A program made the position numbers and the translations under genes. Positions 21,867 through 33,989 of a DNA stretch of 64,000 bases are shown in pieces. A model generated the notes under the pieces. The model was not told where the DNA came from. It saw nothing but the letters and a program-made list of their open reading frames with translations, and did not search any database. The DNA comes from Drosophila miranda (Eukaryota > Arthropoda > Insecta > Diptera > Drosophilidae): assembly GCF_003369915.1 (NCBI RefSeq), contig NW_022881614.1:13880001-13944000 (forward strand), written 5' to 3'. Each line of letters begins with the position of its first letter. The first letter of the stretch is position 1.

Positions 21867-22996
21867 TATACCCGATACTCAAAATTAGTATTGGGGTATA
21901 TTAGATTTGTGGTAAAAGTGGATGTGTGTAACGTCCAGAAGGAATCGTTTCCGACCCCATAAAGTATATATATTCTTGATCAGCATCAATAGCCGAGTCG
22001 ATTGAGCCCTGTCTGTCTGTCCGTCTGTCCGTCCGTCCGTCCGTCCGTCCGTCCGTCTGTCCGTCTGTCCGTCCCCTTAAGCGCCTAGTGCTCAAAGACT
22101 ATAAGAGCTAGAGCAACGATGTTTTGGATCCAGACTTCTGTGATATGTCACTGCTACAAAAATATTTCAGAACTTCGCCCCGCCCACTTCCGCCCCCACA
22201 AAGGCCGAAAATCTGTGGCATCCACATTTTTAAAGATACGATAAAACCAAAAACGCAGAATCGTAGAGGATGACTATATGTTTTAGAATGTAAGATCTCA
22301 ACCAGATCGTATAATTATTATAGCCAGAATCAAGAAAACAATTTCATTCTTTCTCGCTCTGTCTCTCTCTAACACACAGGGTTTATGGTCGGTTTTGCCA
22401 ATTGCAAAATATGAGTTCAAGGATCTCAGAACCTATAAGAGCCAGAGCAACCAAATTTGGTATCCACACTCCTGTGATATCGGACCTTGACCGTTTCGTG
22501 TCCAAATTTCGCCACACCCCCTTCCGCCCCCGCAAAGGACGAAAATCTGGGGCATCCACAAATCTCAGAGACTATTAAGGCTAGAGTAACCAAATTTGGT
22601 ATCCGCACTTCTGTTAGATCTCACTATAAAACGTATATCTCAAAATTTCGCCCCAGCCCCTTCCGCCCCCACAAAGGACGAAAATCTGTTGCATCCACAA
22701 TATTGAGGATACGAGAAAACTAAAAACGCAGAATCATAGATAATGATCATATATATTAGATTGCTGAATCTGGATCAGATCAGATCATTTTTATAGCCAA
22801 TATGAACAAATCAATTTGCACTGGCTACGCAGCGCCCGACGTCACGCTCAGACTGATTTTCTGTCTCTCTCGCACGCACTCTTTGTCGTGTCGTTTAATA
22901 TTAGCAGCGTCTGCCGGAGGAGAGCCATACTGACTTAGTATCGGGTATAACTGTAGAGTTGCGGTGTCCGCAGCAACTCACAACGTTCCACCTCGT
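21867..22996 (+). mobile_element. ISY-like Helitron, full length
   Basis: Complete from TATACCCGATACTC to CCTCGT. It carries a long GTCY tract at ~22010-22075 and an open 78-codon stretch at 22487-22723 that recurs in many copies. Confidence 0.85.
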
Positions 22997-23003
22997 TTAT
23001 TTT

Positions 23004-23736
23004 TATACCCGATACTCAAAATGAGTATTGGGGTATATTAGATTTGTGGTAAAAGTGGATGTGTGTAACGTCCAGAAGGAATCGTTTCCGACCCCATAAA
23101 GTATATATATTCTTGATCAGCATCAATAGCCGAGTCGATTGAGCCATGTCTGTCTGTCCGTCTGTCTGTCCGTCCGTCTGTCCGTCCCCTTCAGCGCCTA
23201 GTGCTCAAAGACTATAAGAGCTAGAGCAACGATGTTTTGTATCCAGACTTCTGTGATATGTCACTGCTACAAAAACATTTCAAAACTTCGCCCCGCCCAC
23301 TTCCGCCCCCACAAAGGACGAAAATCTGTGGCATCCACATTTTTAAAGATACGATAAAGCCAAAAACGCAGAATCGTAGAGGATGACTATATGTTCTAGA
23401 GTGTAAAATCTCAACCAGATCGTAGAATTATTATAGCCAGAATCAAGAAAACAATTTCATTCTTTCTCGCTCTGTCTCTCTCTAACACACAGGTTTCATG
23501 TTCGGCTTTGTCAATTGCAAAATATGAGTTCAAGGATCTCAGAACCTATAAGAGCCAGAGCAACCAAATTTGGTATCCACCCTCCTGTGATATCGGACCT
23601 TGACCGTTTCGTGTCCAAATTTCGCCACCCCCCCTTCCGCCCCCGCAAAGGACGAAAATCTGGGGCATCCACAAATCTCAGAGACTATTAAAGCTAGAGT
23701 AACCAAATTTGGTATCCGCACTTCTGTTAGATCTCA
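23004..23736 (+). mobile_element. ISY-like Helitron, 3' truncated
   Basis: Begins 7 bases after the previous copy, head to tail. It is cut at 23736 inside the second G-rich box, where the gypsy element's end is joined. Confidence 0.85.
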
Positions 23737-24200
23737 ACAACACTTGCTGGCGAGGCGAGGCAAATATGCACTTTTCGCCAGGGTAGTTTCTTGCCAGTTT
23801 TCTCGGCGCACGGTTATTAATTTTCGCCCGATTTTTGCGGCGCGCCCACCGTGTGGGATTTTCCCCGTTCCGTTTTATTTCTTTTCGGTTTGTCTTTGTG
23901 GCACTTATTTGGGTTACTTTTCTTTTCTTTTGGGCTTACACGTGGTCGATTTAGTTATATATTTGCTACCGACGCGGAGATAGCCACCGGCTGCACAGAT
24001 TCAAATTTTCGAAAGAGAACGTTCTGGTGCTTTTGCACTGCTTAAATAAGAGCTTACCGATCTTAAAGCTCTGCTTAGAAAGCTCCGTTGCGATGCGCTG
24101 CACAGCACTTACGGCAGCTCAGCTCAGCTGTTCCCTACCTCGAGCTTGCTTGCACCCACCCCAACTATACTATGCCCTGCAGCGATAATTGGCCCAAGGT
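23737..24200 (-). other. Probable LTR or 3' region of the gypsy element
   Basis: On the minus strand this segment has a TATTTAAG box near 24045 and AATAAA near 23880, as LTRs do. It contains no coding frame. The boundaries are guesses because the partner LTR is absent and the Helitron cuts the lower end. Confidence 0.35.
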
Positions 24201-24465
24201 TATTGCATACGATATCCGAGCACCATAGCGATAACCTATTTTGAACCGGTGTTGTCCAACCGCAACCGTTACACCACCCGATAATATGCCACCGTTAGAC
24301 GGAATATTAGCGGGAATCAGGATCGAATGTCTTTCGCATGAAAGGTTCCTATTTCTCGGCCCTGCAGATTTTCCAGGCGGTAGAAACAATTACCCAGTTT
24401 TTTCCGCACGCGACATTTCAGAAATTTGGGAGCCAATTTGGCATTAAAACTTTGCGTGAATTTGC

Positions 24466-24930
24466 TCAAGGAAAAATTTCGGTGAAATACTTCCTGACCT
24501 TCTCGGTCGAATATCTAAGCATATCTAAGCCAAACAGGGCTCGATATGGTGAACAACCTAAGGACTGATGTAGTGACGATCGCAGCGAACAAGATATACT
24601 TGAGAGATGCTGATCCCAGTATGTCTGATCCTGCTGAAGATATGCTCGCACGGCAGCTAACAATGAACGATTTACTCGTTCCGCCGCATTACTTTGGGGA
24701 GAGTATAGTGCCGTGTACATATGTTTAATTCCCAGCTGTGTCAAGAATGCGTTGAATTCTGTAGCTTTGAATTGTTTTCCATTGTCGCTAACAATAGTTT
24801 CAGGCACCCCATATGCATGAAAGATATGCTTTAGCAGAAATTCTTGGATTACTACGGAAGTAAATTTCTTCAGGGGGTGTAGCCAATGGTATTTACTGAA
24901 GTGATCTAAAACAAGTTGGTATGTGGTTTC
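24466..24930 (-). pseudogene. Gypsy integrase core, first catalytic residue deleted
   Basis: Core domain from DHFSKYHWLHPL through TIVSDNGKQF (second aspartate) and SPQSNAAERVNR (glutamate). The zinc-binding frame at 24893-25774 runs directly into this at PPMG, skipping ~90 bases. The segment with the first catalytic aspartate is lost, and the junction shifts the frame. Confidence 0.8.
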
Positions 24931-25774
24931 CCATGGGTGGCCGCAGAGTATAATTAGGAGCTTTGCATGCTTTGCACCCCTCACAACTACGAATATACTC
25001 TCGAACATCTTTAGCTAAGCCGGGCCAAAACAGTCTTCTTCGAACTTTTTCCATGGTCTTTTGCATGCCGGCATGCGCTGAAGTAGGATTGTCATGAGCT
25101 TGTTTAAGAACGTCGGTCTTCAATCGCTCGGGAACCCATAACTTCCAAGTTCGACTGTCTTGCTCCGCCTTTCCATCTGCGTGTTTGGTTCGAATGTAAA
25201 GAAATTGGTCGATAATCTTCAGATCGGGCAGTTGAGAGGAATTTTTCTGATACTGTTCTTTTAACTGTTGGTAGCTCTCATCCTGAAAGGCATCGGATTC
25301 GAGATCTATCACAGGACTCATCTCTACTGCGGATACTTCAGGTTCATGTAATCGGGAAAGAGCATCGGGGACAATGTGATCTTTTCCTTTTCGGTGCGAT
25401 ATCGAGAATTTAAATTGCTGCAATCTAAAAATCCATCGAGCTAACCTCCCCGACACGTTTTGCTGGCGCATTAGCCACAACAAACTGGAATGATCAGTAA
25501 CCACTTCGAATTCCTGCAGTTCCAGATAGCAACGGAACTTTTCGATGGCCAGAATTACGGCCAAGCACTCGCGCTCCGTAACGCTATATGTACGTTGCGC
25601 ACGACTTAGTTTTTTCGACATAAACGCTATTGGCTTTTCCTGCAGATCCACCAATTGCACGAGCACGGCTCCTATACCAAAATCACTAGCATCACAGTGG
25701 AGGAAAAATTTCTGTTCGAAGTCTGGGTTTTCGAGCACTGGAGCAGAAGTCACCACGGTTTTTAAAGAGTCCAT
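24900..25774 (-). pseudogene. Gypsy RNase H and integrase zinc-binding domain
   Basis: RNase H motifs are present in order: FFLHCDASDFGIG, RTYSVTERECLAV and VVTDHSSLLWL. KGKDHIVPDALSR follows near residue 155. The HHCC domain follows, with HDNPTSAHAG and CEGCKACK. The frame is open for ~290 codons, then breaks at the integrase deletion. Confidence 0.85.
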
Positions 25775-25799
25775 TGCGACTTGTGCTTCCGGGGTCTAA

Positions 25800-26540
25800 A
25801 TAAATTTCTATTTGTTGGAAAGAAGCTCGGTGATAGGACAGGATAGCTCAGAGAAATTCTGGATGAATCTCCGGTACCAGCCACAGACCCCAAGAAGGCC
25901 GCGAACCTGTTTTAGATTCCTTGGCGGTGGCCAGTTCACTATACAAGCTACTTTGGAGGGATCAGTGCAAATACCTCCATTACTGATGACGTATCCAAGA
26001 TAATTTACGCTGGTGACACAGAACTGACTCTTCTTAATAGTCAGGTTGGCTTTTCTGAACTGTTCAGCGAGTCGTACCAGCACGGCTAGATGGGAAGAGA
26101 AATCTGCTGATACGATGCAGAGATCGTCCAAGTATCCAAAGACGCAGTAACGCAAATCCGGGGGAATGATCTCATCCATCAAACGACACATAGTGGATGG
26201 AGCGTTACACAGTCCAAAAGGCATAACCTTAAACTGATATAAAGGCCTTCCCGGGACAGTAAAAGCAGTTAGTGACTTGGAATCCTCAGAGAGTTCGATC
26301 TGCCAATATGCATCTTTTAGGTCCAGCTTGGTTATGATATTTGCCTTGGGCAACCGGGCAAAAATACCATCGATACTTGGTAATGGGTAGGCATCCTTAC
26401 GGGTGACTTAATTCAGTCTTCGAGCATCGAGACACAGACGGACTTTGTTGGGCTTGAGAACCAGTCGCATTGGCGAACTCCAAGCACTGGATGACGGTTC
26501 GATAACGCCTAGTTGGAGCATGCGATCTACCTCAGCCTAG
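25800..26540 (-). pseudogene. Gypsy reverse transcriptase
   Basis: The main frame (26353 to 25808) has ITKLDLKDAYWQIE with the catalytic aspartate, VMPFGLCNAPSTM, and the YLDD box near residue 75. The thumb LLGVCGWYRRFIQNF follows. The fingers region lies upstream (SPMRLVLKPNKVRLCLDARRLN) and is followed by a TAA at ~26409. Another stop sits near 25800 between this frame and RNase H. Confidence 0.85.
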
Positions 26541-26922
26541 TTAAAGGATACCGTAAGGGATCTGGTTCGGCTGCCTCATCGTCTTTCGAGCTTATCTCGA
26601 CAGCTGCAATGATGTCTGGGGCCAGCGCAAAGGATCTCCAAAAATCGTGACCTAGGATTAGATTTTGTGTCAGGGATGGAATTATATATAACTTCATGGG
26701 TTTCTCGATAGTTCGATAACGCATGATGACATTTAATACCCCCAGTATCTGTTGACTTTGGCCATCTGCAGTTTTTGCAGTGGCTTTTATTAGTTTATAT
26801 ACAGAAAAGGATGAAAAATCAGTCTGAGCTATTTCAGCACCTATACAGCTGATACTTGCGCCGGTGTCTAACAGCCCCTGTTCTGTTCGACCCAGAAAGG
26901 ATACTTCGGCATAACTGCGCAT
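26527..26922 (-). pseudogene. Gypsy aspartic protease
   Basis: A retroviral-type protease with GLLDTGASISCIG at residue ~17 and the LILGHDFW motif at ~90. The C-terminal linker runs straight into the reverse transcriptase at a stop near 26540, so the linker between them is deleted. Confidence 0.85.
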
Positions 26923-27187
26923 ATCCTTGGGACTATTAATAATAGCGGAAACTAACAGTCTACGGTTATTTTTGACATTATCATAATATTTTCTTAAACG
27001 CTGGATTCGTTTTGGGCTTCATGTGGTTTTTCATTAAAAATTCTGTTTCGAACCTCTAAATATTTATGAATCCGTTCGGGATAGGGTAAAAACCGACAAC
27101 TTCTCTTTACGATCGTATTCGTTTCCTTTCTTTTCTCACAACAAGAAGCCAAACTCTTCTTGTCTCGCTCTAAGTCAACGGGCAAGA

Positions 27188-28048
27188 TTAATGGTGGTTT
27201 TTTGGGGGCATCCGGCTGTTGTTGGATGCACCCTTCTGACGGTTTTCCGAAGCTCTACGAATGCATGTTTGGCACTGCGGCTTATAGACATTCGGAGCTC
27301 CACAGCCGTAACAAAATATCCGCCTATCTGCCATACAATTTTCCCACACATGTCCAAGCTCCTCACAATTCCAACAAGAACGCTTAGCCGTCGAACTTTG
27401 AATGGCCTCTACGCTGATATCCTCATACTCTTCTTGATCGCTTTCAGGGCGCGATTCCTCCAGACTATGTATCGAACGGCGGCCGACCGGTGGCCGAGAC
27501 TTGTCAGATTTCTGTAACTCCTGCACTAGATTTTCAAGCATCTGTACTAATCTTCTCAATGGACCAACTGAGCTAATGGACTGATATAAGATTTTGTGAC
27601 GGGTTTCGGGAAGCAAATTTGCTTTTAATATTTATATTAATTCCTCTTCCGCCATTTTAATGCCAAATTTATCTATAAGACCAGCCACGGCGTCGTGAAA
27701 AGCGACGAAGGGTTCTCCGACGTGTTTCTTTCGAGCTCGAATCAATTCCTTGCTCATAAACTCAGAACGATAGTCTTTATATTGTTGTCTAAGTGCTGCA
27801 CAAAATTCTGTCCAAACGATGCGATCTACCTGCTTGTGGTATCTCCAATACCACTCGCGTGCTTTGCCAACCAGCAAGATGTGCAAATGTTTGCAAAGGC
27901 CGAGAAAATCGCTATCCAAGGTTTCATCGGTTAATGTTTTGAATCGGTAAATGAATTCTTCTACCCCTAAACCTTCGGTAGAACCATCAAAAGGAACATT
28001 CCACTTTTGCATAATGTTGGCCGTCTTGGCCGTTCGCAGGCTAGTCAT
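27188..28048 (-). pseudogene. Gypsy gag with two zinc knuckles
   Basis: A gag core at 28048-27632 has the WNVPFDGSTEGLGVEEFIYRF and AREWYWRY motifs typical of Ty3/gypsy capsid. A TAA at ~27632 follows the EELI residues. The same frame continues to 27188 with an acidic linker and two cysteine clusters (CWNCEELGHVWENC, CYGCGAPNVYKPQC). The second departs from the canonical CCHC spacing. Confidence 0.8.
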
Positions 28049-28151
28049 GCTGTTTATACATGAAACTGGTGTTGGGATATTTGCCCTTCCTGCGGACTCG
28101 CTGGCGGCTGAATCTGCAAAGTGGATATGGCTCTGGCCACAGTGCGCTCAA

Positions 28152-28766
28152 TTATCTGTGGAGGACATCCAAGTCCAACTCCTGGCTTAGAGGGGCTGTC
28201 CGTGCATTGGGTGCTTCCCAAGGGCTAGAGTGAGTGGCGACATTAGCTGACGGAGCTTCAGTCTGGTTGGAGCTACGGCTAGCATCCAATCCCGACAAAC
28301 ACACTACTTCCGGACCGGAACTAGTTGGCCTAGTGGTTCGTTCTACCGGGACTGAACCTACAGTTGGAATTTGGCTCAATTGGGTATTCTTGCCATTTCG
28401 CTCGGATATCTTTCCCGTCTCTGGCTGAAAATGTCCATTTGCCGGGGTCTGTACGACCTCCAAAGCTTTGGCAAGACTTCGAGTAGTAATTCCCGAGGGA
28501 CCGGGTAATTCTGTTGGTTCCGGCTGCGGCTTTTTTGGAGAACAATTGCCAACAACTAGTTTTGCTTGAGATAACGTACATACTCGGCTACAGTTCGGAC
28601 AATCATCGTGATGAGGGAACCATTCTTCCAGACATGCTTTATGGAAAACGTGATTGCACGGAGTACAAAAACACGGCTGAGTATTGGACATTTCGGAGCA
28701 ACAAATGCCGCAGAAGTTTTCCGAACTCAGCGGATTGTTTTGCTGAGGACTATGTCGCAGCGGCAT
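28152..28766 (-). pseudogene. RING-H2 finger reading frame at the gag end of the gypsy element
   Basis: A 204-codon frame starts at the ATG at 28766. Residues ~18-58 form a complete RING-H2 pattern: CGIC, then CTPCNH, H, C and finally CPNC, giving C3H2C3 spacing. The remainder is proline/serine/threonine-rich and disordered-looking. It stops ~100 bases before the gag core on the same strand. It is therefore either the N-terminal part of gag cut off by a lesion or a separate small protein. RING-H2 domains usually act as E3 ubiquitin ligases. Its placement in the transposon leader suggests the element acquired it, which I infer from position only. Confidence 0.7.
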
Positions 28767-29555
28767 TTTTTATAAGATTTTTTTATTATTTTTTTTTGTT
28801 GCTATATTCTACCAAATTTTTTATAGGGTGACATTTAATGGGTGACATAATAAGATAGGGATAGGAGTTGCGAATCTTTGGAACAGCGACAAAAGAATTG
28901 ATTTTGTTTGGACTATGGTTTCTAATTTGCATTGTCTTAGTATCAGTGCACTGGTTTCGGCAAGGATACGCAAGCAGCATACGCGCTAGTTCCAGACAAC
29001 CATATGCAGCCACCGCTGCCGCTGGAATAATACCCGCCAATGGTAATGGGGGGGGGGTTCGTTTGACCGCGTCTCGACTCCTACTACATAAACTTTAAAT
29101 TTTTAGAATCCCGTGACTCTACCGGGAGCGAACTCCGAAAACAACACTATGCCTATTCCGAGCATAACGGACATTAAATGGCACAATCATAGGGCGTACC
29201 CGAAAGTACTAGGGGCTTTCGTCGGCGTGTTCCAAACTCTCGCGGGCGTGAGGTCTTGCGATGGAAGTCGACACACACGATTCTATACCCATCCTTCCAT
29301 GATTTCCAGTGGTGCGAAGGTTCTGGAAATCCCTAACATTCTTACCCTACCCCATTACGTCACCCTGTCCCTAGGAAATTATAAGTCTACTCCATGTTCA
29401 TTGCTAATAAAATTCAATATATTTCGTTGTACTTCATCATAGACATGTTGCTTCAATCAAAAACTATCAAACAAAGTTTCAGTTCCAAAAATAACACAAG
29501 TATGGAACTACAATCAGCAGGCAACTCAAGAAAAAAAAATTAGTGGAATGAAAAA
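28767..29555. other. Leader of the gypsy element and unassigned DNA
   Basis: The first ~330 bases are AT-rich, then a G9-10 run near 29047, and look like the untranslated leader of the gypsy element. From ~29100 to 29555 I see no coding pattern or repeat. No LTR could be delimited. Confidence 0.35.
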
Positions 29556-30704
29556 AAAAACGAGGTGGAACGTTGTGAGTTGCTGCGGACACCGCAACTC
29601 TACAGTTATACCCGATACTAAGTCAGTATGGCTCTCTCCGGCAGACGCCGCTAATATTGAACGACACGACAAAGAGTGCGTGCAAGAGAGACAGAAAATC
29701 AGTCTGAGCGTGACGTCGGGCGCTGCGTAGCTACTGACAATTGATTTCTTGCTTTTGGCTACAAAAATGATCCGATCTGATCCAGATTCGGCAATCTGAT
29801 AGATATGGTCATTATCTATGATTCTGCGTTTTTAGTTTTCTCGAATGTGCAATATTGTGGATGCAACAGATTTTCGTTTTTTGTGGGGGCGGAAGGGGTG
29901 GGGCGAAATTCTGAGATATACGTTTTGTAGTGAGATCTAACAGAAGTGCGGATACTAAATTTGGTTACTCTAGCCTTAATAGTCTCTGAGATTTGTGCAT
30001 GCCCCAGATTTTCGTTCTTTGCGTGGGCGGAAGGGGGTGTGGCGAAATTTGGACACGAAACGGTCAAGGTCCGATATCACAGGAGTGTGGATACCAAATT
30101 TGGTTGCTCTGGCTCTTATAGGTTCTGAGATCCTTGAACTCATATTTTGCAATTGGCAAAACCGACTATGAAACCTGTGTGTTAGAGAGGGACAGAGCGA
30201 GAAAGAATGAAATTGTTTTCTTGATTCTGGCTATAATATTTATACGATCTGGTTGAGATTTTACACTCTAGAACATATAGTCATCCTCTACGATTCTGCT
30301 TTTTTGGTTCTATCGTATCTTTAAAAATGTAGATGCCACAGATTTTCGTCCTTTGTGGGGGCGGAAATGGGCGGGGCGAAGTTTTGAAATATTTTTGTAG
30401 CAGTGACATATCACAGAAGTCTGGACCCAAAACATCGTTGCTCTAGCTCTTATAGTCTTTGAGCACTAGGCGCTGAAGGGGACGGACGGACGGACGGACG
30501 GACGGACGGACGGACGGACGGACGGACGGACGGACAGACGGACAGACAGACAGGGCTCAATCGACTCGGCTATTGATGCTGATCAAGAATATATATACTT
30601 TATGGGGTCGGAAACGATTCCTTCTGGACGTTACACACATCCACTTTTACCACAAATCTAATATACCCCAATACTCATTTTGAGTATCGGGTATAACAAT
30701 AACG
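29556..30704 (-). mobile_element. ISY-like Helitron, full length
   Basis: Complete minus-strand copy from ACGAGGTGGAACG to GAGTATCGGGTATAA, with a (GGAC)n tract at ~30480-30535. The GA-rich motif here has one change (GAGAGGGACAG). Confidence 0.9.
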
Positions 30705-31866
30705 AGGTGGAACGTTGTGAGTTGCTGCGGACACCGCAACTCTACAGTTATACCCGATACTAAGTCAGTATGGCTCTCTCCGGCAGACGCCGCTAATATT
30801 GAACGACACGACAAAGAGTGCGTGCGAGAGAGACAGAAAATCAGTCTGAGCGTGACGTCGAGGGCAGCGTAGCCACTGCAAATTGATTTGTTCCTTTTGG
30901 CTACAAAAATGATCCGATCTGATCCAGATTCAGCAATCTGATAGATATGGTCATTATCTATGATTCTGCCTTTTTAGTTTTCTCGAATGTGCAATATTGT
31001 GGATGCAACAGATTTTCGTCCTTTGTGGGGGCGGAAGGGGGTGGAGCGAAATTCTGAGATAAACATTTTGTAGTGAGATCTAACAGAAGTGCGGATACCA
31101 AATTTGATTACTCTATCCTTAATAGTCTCTGAGATTTGTGGATGCCCCAGATTTTCGTCCTTTGCGGGGGCGGAAGGGGGTGTGGCGAAATTTGGACACG
31201 AAACGGTCAAGGTCCGATATCACAGGAGTGTGGATACCAAATTTGGTTGCTCTGGATCTTATAGGTTCTGAGATCCTTGAACTCATATTTTGCAATTGGC
31301 AAAGCCGACCATGAAACCTGTGTGTTAGAGAGAGACAGAGCGAGAAAGAATGAAATTGTTTTCTTGATTCTGGCTATAATAATTATACGATCTGGTTGAG
31401 ACTTTACACTCTAGAACATATAGTCATCCTCTACGATTCTGCGTTTTTGGTTTTATCGTATCTTTAAAAATGTGGATGCCACAGATTTTCGTCCTTTGTG
31501 GGGGCGGAAGTGGGCGGGGCAAAGTTTTGAAATATTTTTGTAGCAGTGACATATCACAGATGTCTGGATCCAAAACATCGTTGCTCTAGCTCTTATAGTC
31601 TTTGAGCACTAGGCGCTGAAGGGGACGGACGGACGGACGGACGGACGGACGGACGGACGGACGGACGGACAGACGGACGGACGGACGGACGGACGGACGG
31701 ACAGACGGACAGACAGACAGGGCTCAATCGACTCGGCTATTGTTGCTGATCAAGACTATATATATACTTTATGGGGTCGGAAACGATTCCTTCTGGACGT
31801 TACACACATCCACTTTAACCACAAATCTAATATACCCCAATACTCATTTTGAGTATCGGGTATAAC
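30705..31866 (-). mobile_element. ISY-like Helitron, full length
   Basis: Complete minus-strand copy, head to tail with its neighbours and separated from the previous one only by an ACAATA-like spacer. Confidence 0.9.
31622..31718 (-). repeat. Longest (GGAC/GACA)n tract
   Basis: About 24 four-base units, GGAC with occasional AGAC, within the Helitron. This is the GTCY proto-microsatellite of mini-me/DINE-1 elements. Its length varies from ~9 to ~24 units among copies here. Confidence 0.9.
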
Positions 31867-31869
31867 AAT

Positions 31870-33022
31870 AACGAGGTGGAACGTTGTGAGTTGCTGCGGA
31901 CACCGCAACTCTACAGTTATACCCGATACTAAGTCAGTATGGCTCTCCTGCGGCAGGCGCCGCTAATATTGAACCACACGACAAAGAGTGCGTGCGAGAG
32001 AGACAGAAAATCAGTCTGAGCGTGACGTCGGGCACTGCGTAGCCACTGCAAATTGATTTGTTCCTTTTGGCTATACAAATAATCTGATCTGATCCAGATT
32101 CAGCAGTCTGATAGATATGGTCATTATCTATGATTCTGCGTTTTTAGTTTTCTCGAATGTGCAATATTGTGGATGCAACAGATTTTCGTCTTTTGTGGGG
32201 GCGGAAGGGGGTGGGGCGAAGTTATGAGATAGTCGTTTTATAGTGAGTTCCAACAGAAGTGCGGATACCAAATTTGGTTACACTAGCCTTAATAGTCTCT
32301 GAGATTTGTGGATGCCCCAGATTTTCGTCCTTTGCGTGGGCGGAAGGGGGTGTGGCGAAATTTGGACACGAAACGGTCAAGGTCCGATATCACAGGAGTG
32401 TGGATACCAAATTTGGTTGCTCTGGCTCTTATAGGTTCTGAGATCCTTGAACTCATATTTTGCAATTGACAAAACCGACCATGAAACCTGTGTGTTAGAG
32501 AGAGACAGAGCGAGAAAGAATGAAATTGTTTTGTTGTTTCTCGCTATAATCATTATACGATCTGGTTCAGATTTTGCACTCTAGAAGATATGGTCATCCT
32601 CACCGATTCTGCGTTTTTGGTTTTATCGTATCTTTAAAAATGTGGATGCCACAGATTTTCGTCCTTTGTGGGGGCGGAAGTGGGCGGGGCGAAGTTTTGA
32701 AATATTTTTGTAGCAGTGACATATCACAGAAGTCTGGATCCAAAACATCGTTGCTCTAGCTCTTATAGTCTTTGAGCACTAGGCGCTGAAGGGGACGGAC
32801 GGACGGACGGACGGACGGACGGACGGACGGACGGACAGACGGACGGACGGACGGACGGACAGACGGACAGACAGACAGGGCTCAATCGTCTCGGCTATTG
32901 ATGCTGATCAAGAATATATATACTTTATGGGGTCGGAAACGATTCCTTCTGGACGTTACACCCATCCACTTTTACCACAAATCTAATATACCCCAATACT
33001 CATTTTGAGTATCGGGTATAAA
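31870..33022 (-). mobile_element. ISY-like Helitron, full length
   Basis: Complete minus-strand copy of a slightly different sub-type (GTTTCTCGCTATAATC near 32535), also with a long GGAC tract. Confidence 0.9.
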
Positions 33023-33137
33023 AAAAAATTTCAAAAGCAGCGGGGGTCATACCAGCGATCAGCAATGGTGAGCCAAAACGAAATTTAATTAAACATTATA
33101 AATTTTTTTTTTTTTTTTTTTCTGGGTTGAGGAGATT
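33023..33137. repeat. 115-bp spacer, first copy
   Basis: Non-Helitron spacer with CAGCGGGGGTCATACCAGCG and an ~18-base T run. It is essentially identical to 35116-35230. Both copies lie between a Helitron 5' end and an oppositely oriented Helitron fragment. Confidence 0.8.
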
Positions 33138-33985
33138 TTCGCCACACCCCCTTCCGCCCCCGCAAAGGACGAAAATCTGGGGCATCCACAAATCTAAGAG
33201 ACTTTTGTGGGGGCGGAAGGGGGTGGGGTGAAATTCTAAGATATACGTTTTATAGTGAGATCTAACAGAAGTGCGGATACCAAATTTGGTTACTCTAGCT
33301 TTAATAGTCTCTGAGATTTGTGGATGCCCCAGATTTTCGTCCTTTGCGGGGGCGGAAGGGGGTGTGGCGAAATTTGGACACGAAACGGTCAAGGTCCGAT
33401 ATCACAGGAGTGTGGATACCAAATTTGGTTGCTCTGGCTCTTATAGGTTCTGAGACCCTTGAACTCATTTTTTCCAATTGACAAAACCGACCATGAAACC
33501 TGTGTGTTAGAGAGAGACAGAGCGAGAAAGAATGAAATTGTTTTGTTGTTTCTCGCTATAATCATTATACGATCTGGTTCAGATTTTGCACTCTAGAAGA
33601 TATGGTCATCCTCACCGATTCTGCGTTTTTGGTTTTATCGTATCTTTAAAAATGTGGATGCCACAGATTTTCGTCCTTTGTGGGGGCGGAAGTGGGCGGG
33701 GCGAAGTTTTGAAATATTTTTGTAGCAGTGACATATCACAGAAGTCTGGATCCAAAACATCGTTGCTCTAGCTCTTATAGTCTTTGAGCACTAGGCGCTG
33801 AAGGGGACGGACGGACGGACGGACAGACGGACAGACAGACAGGGCTCAATCGACTCGGCTATTGATGCTGATCAAGAATATATATACTTTATGGGGTCGG
33901 AAACGATTCCTTCTGGACGTTACACACATCCACTTTTACCACAAATCTAATATACCCCAATACTCATTTTGAGTATCGGGTATAA
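33138..33985 (-). mobile_element. ISY-like Helitron, 3' part replaced by an inverted piece
   Basis: 33138-33205 is a short plus-oriented piece of the second G-rich box. It flips at ~33205 into a minus-oriented copy that runs to the normal end at 33985. This is an inverted junction inside the repeat. Confidence 0.8.
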
Positions 33986-33989
33986 AAAT

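Larger units (their letters stand above)
23737..29100 (-). mobile_element. Decayed Ty3/gypsy element with RING-finger gag
   Basis: Minus-strand element in the order RING-H2 domain, gag, zinc knuckles, protease, reverse transcriptase, RNase H, integrase and an LTR-like 3' region. The pol motifs are Ty3/gypsy type and it lacks env. Several in-frame stops and two deletions (protease-RT linker, integrase start) make it inactive. No second LTR is identifiable in the window. Confidence 0.8.

Noticed and set aside
22487-22723. A 78-codon open frame that recurs in many Helitron copies (for example 5-241, 12256-12492, 30974-31210, 36268-36504, 37974-38210).
   Set aside because: It crosses the G-rich boxes of the repeat and persists because copies are nearly identical. 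It has no domain-like composition, and the antisense strand is equally open. A substitution test across copies would decide; an excess of synonymous change would reopen it.
29047-29056. G9-10 run as a regulatory or quadruplex element.
   Set aside because: A single homopolymer without other G-runs nearby is more likely a slippage tract.
31622-31718. Regular short repeats resembling an array.
   Set aside because: These are four-base GGAC/AGAC microsatellite units inside a eukaryotic Helitron. There are no unique spacers, so they are not a CRISPR array.
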